Source of the DNA: Tous-C4FEB sp044356555
Lineage (GTDB): Bacteria; Verrucomicrobiota; Verrucomicrobiia; Opitutales; Opitutaceae
Assembly (NCBI GenBank): GCA_044356555.1
Contig: JBIKWB010000014.1
Coordinates: 62,001 to 126,000, forward strand
Direction: 5' to 3'
DNA: 64,000 nucleotides
Both the position numbers and the translations under genes were made by a program. Under the pieces are notes generated by a model. The model was not told the origin of the DNA. It searched no databases and worked only from the letters and a program-made list of their open reading frames with translations. Each line of letters starts with the position of its first letter. Position 1 is the first letter of the stretch. Positions 10,043 through 17,908 of the stretch are shown here, piece after piece.

Positions 10043-11350
10043 ATGATGCGCCTGCCGTTGACGCCTGTTGAACGCTATTTCTACCACGATCACCGTGGAT
10101 CCCACCCGGCGTGGATCCGCTATGAGTTCACTTTTCGCGGCGCGCTGGAGCGGGCGGCCTTTGCGCGGGCGTGGGGGCGGATCGAGGAACGGCATCCGCT
10201 CACCGGCGCGACGGTAAGCCGGCGAACGTGGGGTGGACCGGTCTGGAACCTGGGGGCGGCGCGGCCGGAATGGGCGTGGCTTGGAACCGAGGAGCAGGCC
10301 GCCGCCGACGACGCTCGCGACCTCCATGATCTCTCGACGCGGGCAGGATTGCGGGGTGTCGTGCGGGTGCGCGGAGCGGAGACGCACCTGACCCTGCTGG
10401 TGCATCACGCGGTGGCGGACGGGCTAGGACTGCTGGCGATCGCGGAAGATTTTTTCACGCTCTATGCGGTCGAGTGCGGTGCGGAGATCGCGTTGCCGGC
10501 GGCGGTGCCGTTGACCGCGCGGCGGGACCGTTCGTCCTTGCGGGGGGCCGAGGGCTGGCGGGAGTTGCCGTGGATTTTGATCGGAGTCCTCTGGGGGGTG
10601 GTGCTGGGCCGGCAGCGCGTCGTCGAGATGCGCGGAGCGGGAAGAGGTTTTGGCCGCCGCGAACTGGCGGCGCGCTCGTGGTCGCCAAGGGAAACGATGC
10701 AACTGAGAAAGGCGGCGCGGACGGCGGGAGCCTCCCTGCATGAGCTGCTCGTGCGTGACGCCCAAGCGGCGCTGAACGCGTGGTTGGCGCGGCACGCCCG
10801 GTCCCAGCCGGACATGTGGACCCGCTTTTTGGTGCCGGTCTACTTGGGGGGGGCGCGAAGCGAACCGCGGAGTTCGGCGCCCGCCCTCGGGGTGGCTTTG
10901 ATCGAGCGGCGGGTGCGATCGCTAGGCCGCCGGGCCCGTCTCCTGCAACGTGCACATGAGGACATGGAATTCATCCGGGCGCGCGGGCTGGCGCGGGCTT
11001 TTAGAATGTCGATGTTGCTGCGAGGTTGGCTGCCGGGGCAGATCGCGCGCTACTGCCGACGGGCGGGCGCGCGCAGCACCTTGGTGTTGTCCAATCTCGG
11101 CAAGGTGTTTGCGCGTGGCCCGTTGGTTGGGCCCGACGGCGGGCTGACGGTGCCGGGTGCCGAGTTGACAAGCTTCGCGGGTTGGGGGCCGTGTCGCCCG
11201 GGCACGAGCGTGTTTGTCGTGACGGGAATCTACCGCGGGGCGCAATCGATTTGGACCAGCTTCGATCCTGGGGCCATGAGTGCCAGCGAGGCCGAGGATT
11301 TTGCCGGTGAGCTGGAAGTTCAATTACGTCGATCGTTGGCTGGCGAATAA
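10043..11350 (+). CDS. stand-alone condensation-domain-like acyltransferase
   Basis: A 435-residue protein of the superfamily that includes NRPS condensation domains, chloramphenicol acetyltransferase, PapA and wax-ester synthases. The N-terminus (LPLTPVERYFYHD) matches the opening of condensation domains. The catalytic motif HHxxxDG is intact (HHAVADG, near residue 130), and a FAGWGP segment near the C-terminus resembles the DFGWG structural motif. No adenylation or carrier domain is attached, so it probably acylates a small molecule or lipid using acyl-CoA or acyl-ACP. Start ATG 10043 (or 10046). It diverges from the P450 gene across 67 bases. The substrate is unknown. Confidence 0.75.
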   Translation: MMRLPLTPVERYFYHDHRGSHPAWIRYEFTFRGALERAAFARAWGRIEERHPLTGATVSRRTWGGPVWNLGAARPEWAWLGTEEQAAADDARDLHDLSTRAGLRGVVRVRGAETHLTLLVHHAVADGLGLLAIAEDFFTLYAVECGAEIALPAAVPLTARRDRSSLRGAEGWRELPWILIGVLWGVVLGRQRVVEMRGAGRGFGRRELAARSWSPRETMQLRKAARTAGASLHELLVRDAQAALNAWLARHARSQPDMWTRFLVPVYLGGARSEPRSSAPALGVALIERRVRSLGRRARLLQRAHEDMEFIRARGLARAFRMSMLLRGWLPGQIARYCRRAGARSTLVLSNLGKVFARGPLVGPDGGLTVPGAELTSFAGWGPCRPGTSVFVVTGIYRGAQSIWTSFDPGAMSASEAEDFAGELEVQLRRSLAGE

Positions 11351-11559
11351 CTGCACCCGATAGACGGGGAGGACGGGAGATCGGGGTGATCCAACTGCCG
11401 CCGGCGGGCTTCAACGGAATGGCGGCTTTACAGCGTCGACGGACGGGGCGGCGAAGAAATCGCGTTTACGCCGAATCGCGGCGGGTGCACAGTTCGGCCT
11501 TAAACCCATGGCCGACTCTCTTTGCAACGCCGCGACGGAACGGCTGCCGTTTTGAAATT

Positions 11560-12726
11560 ATGACCACCGCCCCGCTGCTGCCATTTCGCCTGCCTGCGCC
11601 GACGGCCGAGCGCCTTGATGTGCTGGTCATCGCCGGAGAGCATTCCGGTGATGAGCACGCGGCGCGGTTGGTGCGGGAGTTTCGCGCGGAACAGCCCGGG
11701 GCGAAGGTCGCGGCGCTCGGTGGTCCGGAGTTGGCGGCGGCGGGCGCGCAGCTCTTGTATGACCTGACGGCGTCCTCCGTCGTGGGGATTGTGGAGGTGT
11801 TGAAGAATTACTCGTTTTTCAAAGCGCTGATGGAGGAGACGCTGCGGTGGATCGGCGAACACCGGCCGCGGGCGGTGTTGTTTGTGGATTATCCGGGGAT
11901 GAACCTGCGGCTGGCGGCGGCGCTGCGGGAGCGCGGGCTGTCGGTAAAGGGCGGCGGGAAAATCAAAACACTGTTTTATATCTCGCCGCAGATCTGGGCG
12001 TGGAAAGCCAAGCGGAGGTTTACGATGGCGCGTGATCTCGATGCGCTGGCGGTGATTTTCCCGTTCGAGGTCGCCTGCTATGCGGACACCACGCTGCCGG
12101 TGGACTTTGTCGGGCATCCGTTTCTCGCGGCCGACTACGTTCCGCCGGTGCGTTATGATTCGTCGGGGCCGATCCTTTTGTTGCCGGGAAGCCGGAAGCA
12201 GGCGGTGGGGCGGATTTTCCCGGTGTTGCTGGCGGGCTACGCGGAATTTTTGCGCGGCGGTGGGGATCGGGACGCGGTCGCGGTATATCCGAGCGAAGAA
12301 ATTTTGTCCCAACTGCACGAGGCTCGGCCGTCGAAGCGGGTGAAGCTCGTGCCGACGGGTACGCCGGTCGCGGCCTCGGTTGTGCTCACCTCGAGCGGGA
12401 CCATGTCGATGCACTGTGCGCTGGCGGGTATCCCCGGGGCGATCGCGTATCGGGCGAATTTTTTGACCTATCTGCTCGGGCGGATGTTGGTGAAGATCGA
12501 GTTCTTGGGCATTGCGAATCTGCTGCTCAAGGCGCCGATGTATCCTGAGTTTATTCAAGACGCGGCGACGCCGTCGGCATTGGCGGAGCAATTATGGGCG
12601 GGCTTGGAGGATCAGGCTCGCCGGAGGCAGACGATCGCACAGGCGGCAGAGTTGCGGGGGTTGCTTGAGCGACCCACGGGGGGCACGGCGGGGGCGTGGT
12701 TGCGGCGGCAATTGGCCGGGGGCTGA
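11560..12726 (+). CDS. lpxB: lipid-A-disaccharide synthase LpxB
   Basis: A GT19 glycosyltransferase that joins UDP-2,3-diacylglucosamine and lipid X to form the lipid A disaccharide at the inner membrane. The 388 residues are a normal length. Family segments include VIAGEHSGDEHAARLV at the N-terminus, VDYPGMNLRLA, YISPQIWAWKAKR, VDFVGHPF, LLPGSRKQAV and SSGTMSMHCALAGIPG. Start ATG 11560 is just before the conserved region; the 200 bases upstream stay open in frame but do not look like LpxB. The gene implies a lipid A-based outer membrane, in agreement with lpxK at 36062. Confidence 0.95.
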   Translation: MTTAPLLPFRLPAPTAERLDVLVIAGEHSGDEHAARLVREFRAEQPGAKVAALGGPELAAAGAQLLYDLTASSVVGIVEVLKNYSFFKALMEETLRWIGEHRPRAVLFVDYPGMNLRLAAALRERGLSVKGGGKIKTLFYISPQIWAWKAKRRFTMARDLDALAVIFPFEVACYADTTLPVDFVGHPFLAADYVPPVRYDSSGPILLLPGSRKQAVGRIFPVLLAGYAEFLRGGGDRDAVAVYPSEEILSQLHEARPSKRVKLVPTGTPVAASVVLTSSGTMSMHCALAGIPGAIAYRANFLTYLLGRMLVKIEFLGIANLLLKAPMYPEFIQDAATPSALAEQLWAGLEDQARRRQTIAQAAELRGLLERPTGGTAGAWLRRQLAGG

Positions 12727-12801
12727 AGCTCGGCGCGGAACCGGAACGACGGTCAGCATCGCTCTGGATCCGACGATCCGACGATATCTCTTTCGATCCG
12801 T

Positions 12802-13887
12802 CTAACGAGCCGACTGACCCTGATCCGATGGTGGCCGACCGGACGAAGCGGATCGGACGAGCGTGCGCCAGAGTAGATCGGATTTGGTCGAGAGGAGGGC
12901 GCGGGCACGGGAGACTTCGCCGACGCGGGCGGCGCGGTTCGCCGTGGAAATTTGCGCGAGATCGTCGAGGTTGTAGAGGAAAACGTGACTGAGTCGGGCG
13001 GCCATCGGGTCGATGTCGCGAGGCAAGGCGAGATCGAGCAGAATCAGCGGACGGCCCGTTCGATCGGACATCGCCGCCGCGACGTCGTCGGCTGAAAGCA
13101 CGGTGCCGGGCGCGGAGGTGGAACCGACGACGATGTCGAAATCGGCCAGCCGGGTCGCGCGTTGGGCGAACGGGAGTGCGGTCGCGCCCAAGCGTCCGGC
13201 GAGCGCCGAGGTGCGGCCGCGATGACGCCCTGCGACCGTGAGGGTTGTGGTGCCGTGGTCGAGAAAGGCCCGGGCCGTCTGCTCGCCGATTTCGCCGGCG
13301 CCCAGCAGCAAGACCTGGGCGGAGGCGAGATCGCCCATGACGGCTTGCGCCAGACTCACGGCGACTTGGGCGAGACTCACGCGACCGGCGGTGATCGCCG
13401 TGTGCGTGCGCGCGTGTTTGGCCGCTTGAAGACATTTTTGGAAAACGCGATTGAGCACGGGTCCGGTGCTCCCGCGGGCATGGGCTTCGGTGTAGGCGGA
13501 TTTTACCTGCCCCAAAATCTCGGTCTCTCCGACGAGTTGGGAATCAAGCCCGGCCGCCACTTCGAGCAGGTGCTGGAGCGCGTCGCGGCCGGTTAGGGCC
13601 ACGCGAAACGCCCTGAACTCGGCCGGGGTAAAGTCACAGTGGGCGCACCACGCCGCTTCCACGTGGGCGACCGCCGACGGATCCTTGGCGACGCCGTAGA
13701 ACTCAACCCGGTTGCAGGTGCTCAGAATGACCAATTCGTCGAGACTCGGGTGGGCGGAGAGCCTGGCGTAAAGAGCGGCGGTGCTTTCGGCGCTCAGAGC
13801 CAGTCGCTCGCGCACGGCGAGGGGAGTGCGCCGATGGGTGGCACCGAGCAAAAAGAAACCGGGACCGTTTATGCACGGAGTCGGCAT
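12802..13887 (-). CDS. hemA: glutamyl-tRNA reductase HemA
   Basis: Reduces glutamyl-tRNA to glutamate-1-semialdehyde, the first committed step of C5-pathway tetrapyrrole synthesis. It has 361 residues, somewhat short at the C-terminus compared with the usual 400-450, so the dimerisation domain is abbreviated. The catalytic cysteine is C58 in STCNRVEFYG. GRDALQHLLEVAAGLDSQLVGETEILGQVK and the NADPH Rossmann motif VLLLGAGEIGEQTARA are intact. ATG 13887 is chosen because LLGATHRRTPLAVRERL follows directly. It is divergent from the GDSL esterase gene and convergent with lpxB. Confidence 0.94.
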   Translation of the reverse strand: MPTPCINGPGFFLLGATHRRTPLAVRERLALSAESTAALYARLSAHPSLDELVILSTCNRVEFYGVAKDPSAVAHVEAAWCAHCDFTPAEFRAFRVALTGRDALQHLLEVAAGLDSQLVGETEILGQVKSAYTEAHARGSTGPVLNRVFQKCLQAAKHARTHTAITAGRVSLAQVAVSLAQAVMGDLASAQVLLLGAGEIGEQTARAFLDHGTTTLTVAGRHRGRTSALAGRLGATALPFAQRATRLADFDIVVGSTSAPGTVLSADDVAAAMSDRTGRPLILLDLALPRDIDPMAARLSHVFLYNLDDLAQISTANRAARVGEVSRARALLSTKSDLLWRTLVRSASSGRPPSDQGQSAR

Positions 13888-14029
13888 GGAAGAGAGGCGG
13901 CGGGAAACATCGCGCGGGCACGCTAGGGCCGCCGGAGAGCGGGGCAAGTGCCGGGTGGGGGAAACAGGGCTTGTGGCTTGCGCTCGACGGTGGGTGCGGT
14001 TTGTTGGCCAAAACCTCGTTTTAAACCCT

Positions 14030-15898
14030 ATGCATACCCACCGTAAGCTCAGCCGTGTTGCCCTGTGTCTCTTTGCCCTACTGTCCGTCGCGACGGCGCA
14101 GAACCGCACGTTTACCAACCAGTATTCGTTTGGCGACAGCTTGAGCGACAGTGGAAACTTGTTCGCAGCCACGAGCGCGCTCGGCGCGGGCACCCCGGGC
14201 GCACCGTATTTTCAGGGCCGCTTTTCCAATGGCCGCGTGTTTACCGAATTGCTCGGCAACAACCTGGCGCTCGTGGCGACTTCGCCCGCCAGCGTGAAGA
14301 GCAGTTTGAATTTTGCGTTTGGCGGCGCGACCGCGGGCGGGGCCGGCACCCTGCCACCGTCGATGGCCGTGCAGATCGGTCTTTATCAGGCGCGGGCAAT
14401 CACGCCGACGAAGTCGGATTTGTTCACCGTGTTTTTCGGGGCCAACGATTTGATTCCTGTGCTCTCCGCGCCGACGACGGCGTTGAACCCGGCGAATCTC
14501 GATGTGGCCGGGGCGGCTACGGCGGCTACCGTGGCGGGTGGCGTGCAATCGCTCGTCGGGTTGGGGGCCAAGAATATCGTGGTGGCAGGCCTGCCGAATC
14601 TGGGCGCGACGGCGCGCTCGGTGGCGCTCGGCAGTACGGCTCAGGCGTTTGGGCTTCGCGTGAGTTCGGCGTTTAATGCGGAGTTGCGGACGCGCCTCGG
14701 AGCGATCGCCGCCAGCGCGCCGGCGGCGGACGTGAACTTGGTCTACATCGACGTTCAATCGTTGTTGGACCGCGTGATTCTGGATTTCCGGGCGCTTGGG
14801 TTTTCCAACGCGACCTCGTTTGCCATCGCGCCGGCCTCGGCGGGCGGCGGCGGTGATCCAAACGGCTACGTTTTCTTCGACGACATCCATCCCTCGACGA
14901 AGACCCACGCCCTCCTCTCGGGTGCTGTCGTGGAAGCGCTCAATCCCGAGCCGGTGCTCGGCTTCGCGGCCACGCAGGGCAGCGCGGCGTTGGCTTTGCA
15001 GTCGATCTCGGTGGCCGCGCTCGACGCGCGGATCGCGCAGGTCGCGGCGACGAATCGCGCGAAAGGCCGGACCGATCTCTACGCGGCGTTTAACTACGGT
15101 GACGGCAACCGCTCGGCCGATGGCTGGCGGCGGAAGTTCAATTACACCGCCCAAGTGGTGACTGCCGGTGGTGACGTGCGTTTAGGCGAGAATTTCGTGG
15201 CGGGCGCCGCCCTGAATTCCGGGAAGCTCGAAGCTGAGGTGAGTGGCGGCGGCCGGTACTCTATCGGCGATTTGACGGGGCGCGCTTATGGTATTTGGCG
15301 CGGAGGTCCGGTGTCGCTCGTACTCGACGTCGCGTATGGCGGATTGGACGTAAAGGGCATCGAGCGGACGACGGGATTTGCCGGCTATCGCACTTCGGGC
15401 AAAACGGGCGGCGAACACTGGGGCGCCGGCGTAAAGGCGATCTGGGCGCTCGATCCGTTGCAGGGGTTAAACGTCCGTCCGTGGCTCGGCCTGCGCACGG
15501 AGCGCGTGAAGCTCGAAGGTTACACCGAGAAGGATGTGCCCGTGGTGATGATGGATTTCGGGGCGCAAGAAGCGAAGAGCTCGGCCGGCAGCGTTGGCGT
15601 GGATTTCGCGAAGGATACAAAGATCGCCGAGTGCGCGGTCCGTTTTGATTTCCGAGCGGCGTGGCACGGTGAAATGAGCAGTTCGGATCGGTCGATCACG
15701 GGGCGGCTGGCGGGTAACGTCACGCGGCCGACCACGATTCGAATGGAAGACGGCGATGGCAGCGGTTTTGAAATCGGCGGCGCGGCGACGGTAACGCTTT
15801 TCAAGCAGTGGAGCGGTTCGTTGGGTTACGCCGGCGACATCCGGAGCGGGGACAAGCTCGCGAGCCGATTCTCGTTGTCGGTGCAGACGGGTTTTTGA
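14030..15898 (+). CDS. GDSL esterase autotransporter
   Basis: A 622-residue surface or secreted esterase of the EstA/autotransporter type. A Sec signal peptide (about residues 1-23, ending ATAQ) is followed by an SGNH/GDSL hydrolase domain: block I FGDSLSDSGN with nucleophile S37, block III FGANDL, and block V DDIHPSTKTH with the catalytic Asp-His pair. From about residue 330 the sequence becomes an autotransporter beta-barrel ending in an aromatic residue (SLSVQTGF), the usual BamA-recognised terminus. The likely role is release of fatty acids from lipids at the cell surface. It is divergent from hemA, and no partner genes adjoin it. Confidence 0.9.
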   Translation: MHTHRKLSRVALCLFALLSVATAQNRTFTNQYSFGDSLSDSGNLFAATSALGAGTPGAPYFQGRFSNGRVFTELLGNNLALVATSPASVKSSLNFAFGGATAGGAGTLPPSMAVQIGLYQARAITPTKSDLFTVFFGANDLIPVLSAPTTALNPANLDVAGAATAATVAGGVQSLVGLGAKNIVVAGLPNLGATARSVALGSTAQAFGLRVSSAFNAELRTRLGAIAASAPAADVNLVYIDVQSLLDRVILDFRALGFSNATSFAIAPASAGGGGDPNGYVFFDDIHPSTKTHALLSGAVVEALNPEPVLGFAATQGSAALALQSISVAALDARIAQVAATNRAKGRTDLYAAFNYGDGNRSADGWRRKFNYTAQVVTAGGDVRLGENFVAGAALNSGKLEAEVSGGGRYSIGDLTGRAYGIWRGGPVSLVLDVAYGGLDVKGIERTTGFAGYRTSGKTGGEHWGAGVKAIWALDPLQGLNVRPWLGLRTERVKLEGYTEKDVPVVMMDFGAQEAKSSAGSVGVDFAKDTKIAECAVRFDFRAAWHGEMSSSDRSITGRLAGNVTRPTTIRMEDGDGSGFEIGGAATVTLFKQWSGSLGYAGDIRSGDKLASRFSLSVQTGF

Positions 15899-15961
15899 AC
15901 GTGATTCGGATGTAGTGTGGGGGACGGCCCGCCGACGAGCCATGCCCGCCCGAAGCCGTGA

Positions 15962-16744
15962 TCAAGACCCGCGGTGGGCGACCCAGAAGCGGCATTCGTC
16001 GGAGAAATCGCGCACGGCGCGGGCCTCCGGCGCGATGGTTTTGCGGAGCGCGTCGAAGGTATGCGTCCAGCCGGTCGCAGCGAAGTCGGCGAGGATTTCG
16101 GCGCGGTCGGGCAGGTGCATGAAGGTGCGTCCGACGCCGGCCTCATCGAAGTAGCGGTCACCGAATTCGAGCAGGCGCGGGTCCTGTTCGCCGCGTTCCC
16201 AGCGGAGGGCTTCGAGGCGCCAGAGGGCGCGCTCGACTTGGTTTTGGTCGCGGTCGTGGGTCGTGATGAGGAGCGGCGCGCCGGGTGCGCACACGCGGTG
16301 GAGGTGGCGGAGCGCAGCCCGGCGCCGCGCCCGACGGGGAATCTGCATGAGGCCGTTAAAGAGAAAAAGCGCGCCGCCGAAACGTTTGTCATCTGATGGA
16401 TGACAAACTTCCGGAGGGAGTTTGGTGGCGTCGGCGTGGAGGAAGCGAATGGCGGCGGCGCCGCGGGTGGTGGCGAGGGAACGGGCTTGGTCGATGAGTT
16501 CGGCGGCAAAATCGAAGGCGGTCAGGTTTTTGTAGCCGGCATCCCAAAGGCCGAGGGTCGCGCGGCCGGCGCCGCAACCGGCTTCGAGCAGGGGCGCGGT
16601 GAGGTCGGTAAAATACCGTCCGATGAGAACACGCTCGGACGCCCACAAGCCCATGAAGTGGGCCGCGCGGGCGTAATGGATGACCGCGACGGGATCGTTG
16701 AAATCGGCGCGGACGGTGGCTGGCGTTATTTTTTTCGCTGCCAC
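15962..16744 (-). CDS. class I SAM-dependent methyltransferase
   Basis: A 260-residue Rossmann-fold methyltransferase. The SAM-binding motif I is LLEAGCGAGRATLGLWDAG, followed by the acidic motif II region (LTAFDFAAELI) and DATKLP. The 5' end overlaps the RsmB-like gene by 19 bases, and the only suitable start in the overlap is GTG 16744 (VAAKKITPAT), so translation is probably coupled. The substrate cannot be named. Co-transcription with an rRNA methyltransferase hints at RNA or protein modification, but this is inference. Confidence 0.78.
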   Translation of the reverse strand: MAAKKITPATVRADFNDPVAVIHYARAAHFMGLWASERVLIGRYFTDLTAPLLEAGCGAGRATLGLWDAGYKNLTAFDFAAELIDQARSLATTRGAAAIRFLHADATKLPPEVCHPSDDKRFGGALFLFNGLMQIPRRARRRAALRHLHRVCAPGAPLLITTHDRDQNQVERALWRLEALRWERGEQDPRLLEFGDRYFDEAGVGRTFMHLPDRAEILADFAATGWTHTFDALRKTIAPEARAVRDFSDECRFWVAHRGS

Positions 16745-17847
16745 GTGGCGATGAACATGCCGTTGGCGTTGAGCTCGTGGGGCCAGAGGAAGAGGGCGGA
16801 CTGGGTCGACTTGAGCGCGGCGAGCGGGAGCGGCTCGAGTTCGGGGTGTAGGGCAGTGAAAGCGGCGGCAACGGCCGTGGTCTCGCTGCGGGTGAGGGTG
16901 CAGACGGAGTAAACGAGGCGACCGCCGGGTTTGAGCGAGCCGGCGATGTGGTTGAGCATCGCGAGTTGCGTGGCGGCGAGTTCGGCGACGTCGGTCGGGG
17001 TGGTCGTCCAACGGGCGTGGGGGTTGCGTTGCCATGTGCCGACGCCGCTGCAGGGGGCGTCGAGGAGGATGCCGTCGAACTTGGCCTTGGTGGGAAGACG
17101 GGCGGAACCGTCCCAGAAGGCGGTGCGGTAATTGAAGAGTTTCGCGCGGGCGGCGCGGCGCTTGAGGGTCTCGATCCGTTTCTCGTGGCGGTCGGTGGCC
17201 CAGACGAGGCCCTTGTTCATCATGAGATCGGCGAGGTGAAGGGTTTTGCCGCCTTCGCCGGCGCAGGCGTCCCACCACGTCTCGCCGGGGAGAGGGGCGG
17301 CGGCGACGCTGACGAGTTGCGAGGCGAGGTCTTGGATTTCGAAGGCGCCGGCTTTGAAGGGCTCAGATTTGAAGAGATCGTTGGTGCCGGTGAACCGGAG
17401 GGCATCGGGTGCTTGGGGCGTGAGCTCGCCGCAGAAGAGGGCTTTGGCGAGGCGGTGTACTTGGCCGGGCCGGGCGCGGAGCCAGAGTGCGGGATCGCGC
17501 TGGAGTTGACGAAAGTAGTCGGCAGGGAGGTCGCTGAGTTCAGTCTTGAGCCAGTCGGGCACGGCGAGAGCGGCGAGGGCCTCGGCCTTGATGGATTTCG
17601 GATCGGCGGTGAAGCGCTCGTGCAAGCCTTGGGCCTGTTCGAGCCGTTTCTGAGGGGAGGCTTTTTCGTCGAGCCATTGAAACCAGCGAAAATAGACAAA
17701 GACCGCATGACTGATCACGCGGCGGGCGGGCGGCTGAATGTAGCCGTGGCGTTCGAAATAGTAGCGCAGGGCGGTGTCGGCGCGTTGGTCGGCGGAAATG
17801 GTTTTGAGCACGCCGGCGGCGTGATTGAGCAGGGCCTGGTCGATCAT
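16726..17847 (-). CDS. RsmB/NOP family rRNA cytosine-5 methyltransferase
   Basis: A 373-residue SAM-dependent m5C RNA methyltransferase. An N-terminal helical NusB/RsmB-like region (about 1-140) precedes the catalytic domain, with WDACAGEGGKTLHLAD as motif I, LLDAPCSGVGTWQRNP containing C266 (product-release cysteine), and SVCTLTRSE containing the catalytic nucleophile C316. By family, the substrate is most likely 16S rRNA C967 or a related position, but the N-terminal part is shorter than in E. coli RsmB. ATG 17847. The 3' end overlaps the next methyltransferase gene. Confidence 0.88.
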   Translation of the reverse strand: MIDQALLNHAAGVLKTISADQRADTALRYYFERHGYIQPPARRVISHAVFVYFRWFQWLDEKASPQKRLEQAQGLHERFTADPKSIKAEALAALAVPDWLKTELSDLPADYFRQLQRDPALWLRARPGQVHRLAKALFCGELTPQAPDALRFTGTNDLFKSEPFKAGAFEIQDLASQLVSVAAAPLPGETWWDACAGEGGKTLHLADLMMNKGLVWATDRHEKRIETLKRRAARAKLFNYRTAFWDGSARLPTKAKFDGILLDAPCSGVGTWQRNPHARWTTTPTDVAELAATQLAMLNHIAGSLKPGGRLVYSVCTLTRSETTAVAAAFTALHPELEPLPLAALKSTQSALFLWPHELNANGMFIATWQRKK

Positions 17848-17850
17848 GTG

Positions 17851-17889
17851 TCGCTACGAAACACACGAAAGACGGGAAAAGGGGAAATG
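17851..17889. repeat. intergenic ACGAAACACACGAAA element
   Basis: The gap between dnaE (stop at 17909) and the RsmB-like gene (start 17847) holds ACGAAACACACGAAAGACGG. Its spacing resembles the CACGGAACACACGGAA units at 43604. Only one arm is apparent, so it is a degenerate or half copy of the same repeat type. Confidence 0.45.
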
Positions 17890-17908
17890 TTATTTCCGGA
17901 CGGTGCGG

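Noticed and set aside
12766..12792. Tandem GATCCGAC units between lpxB and hemA
   Set aside because: Only two to three short units in a convergent gap; too little to call a repeat element.
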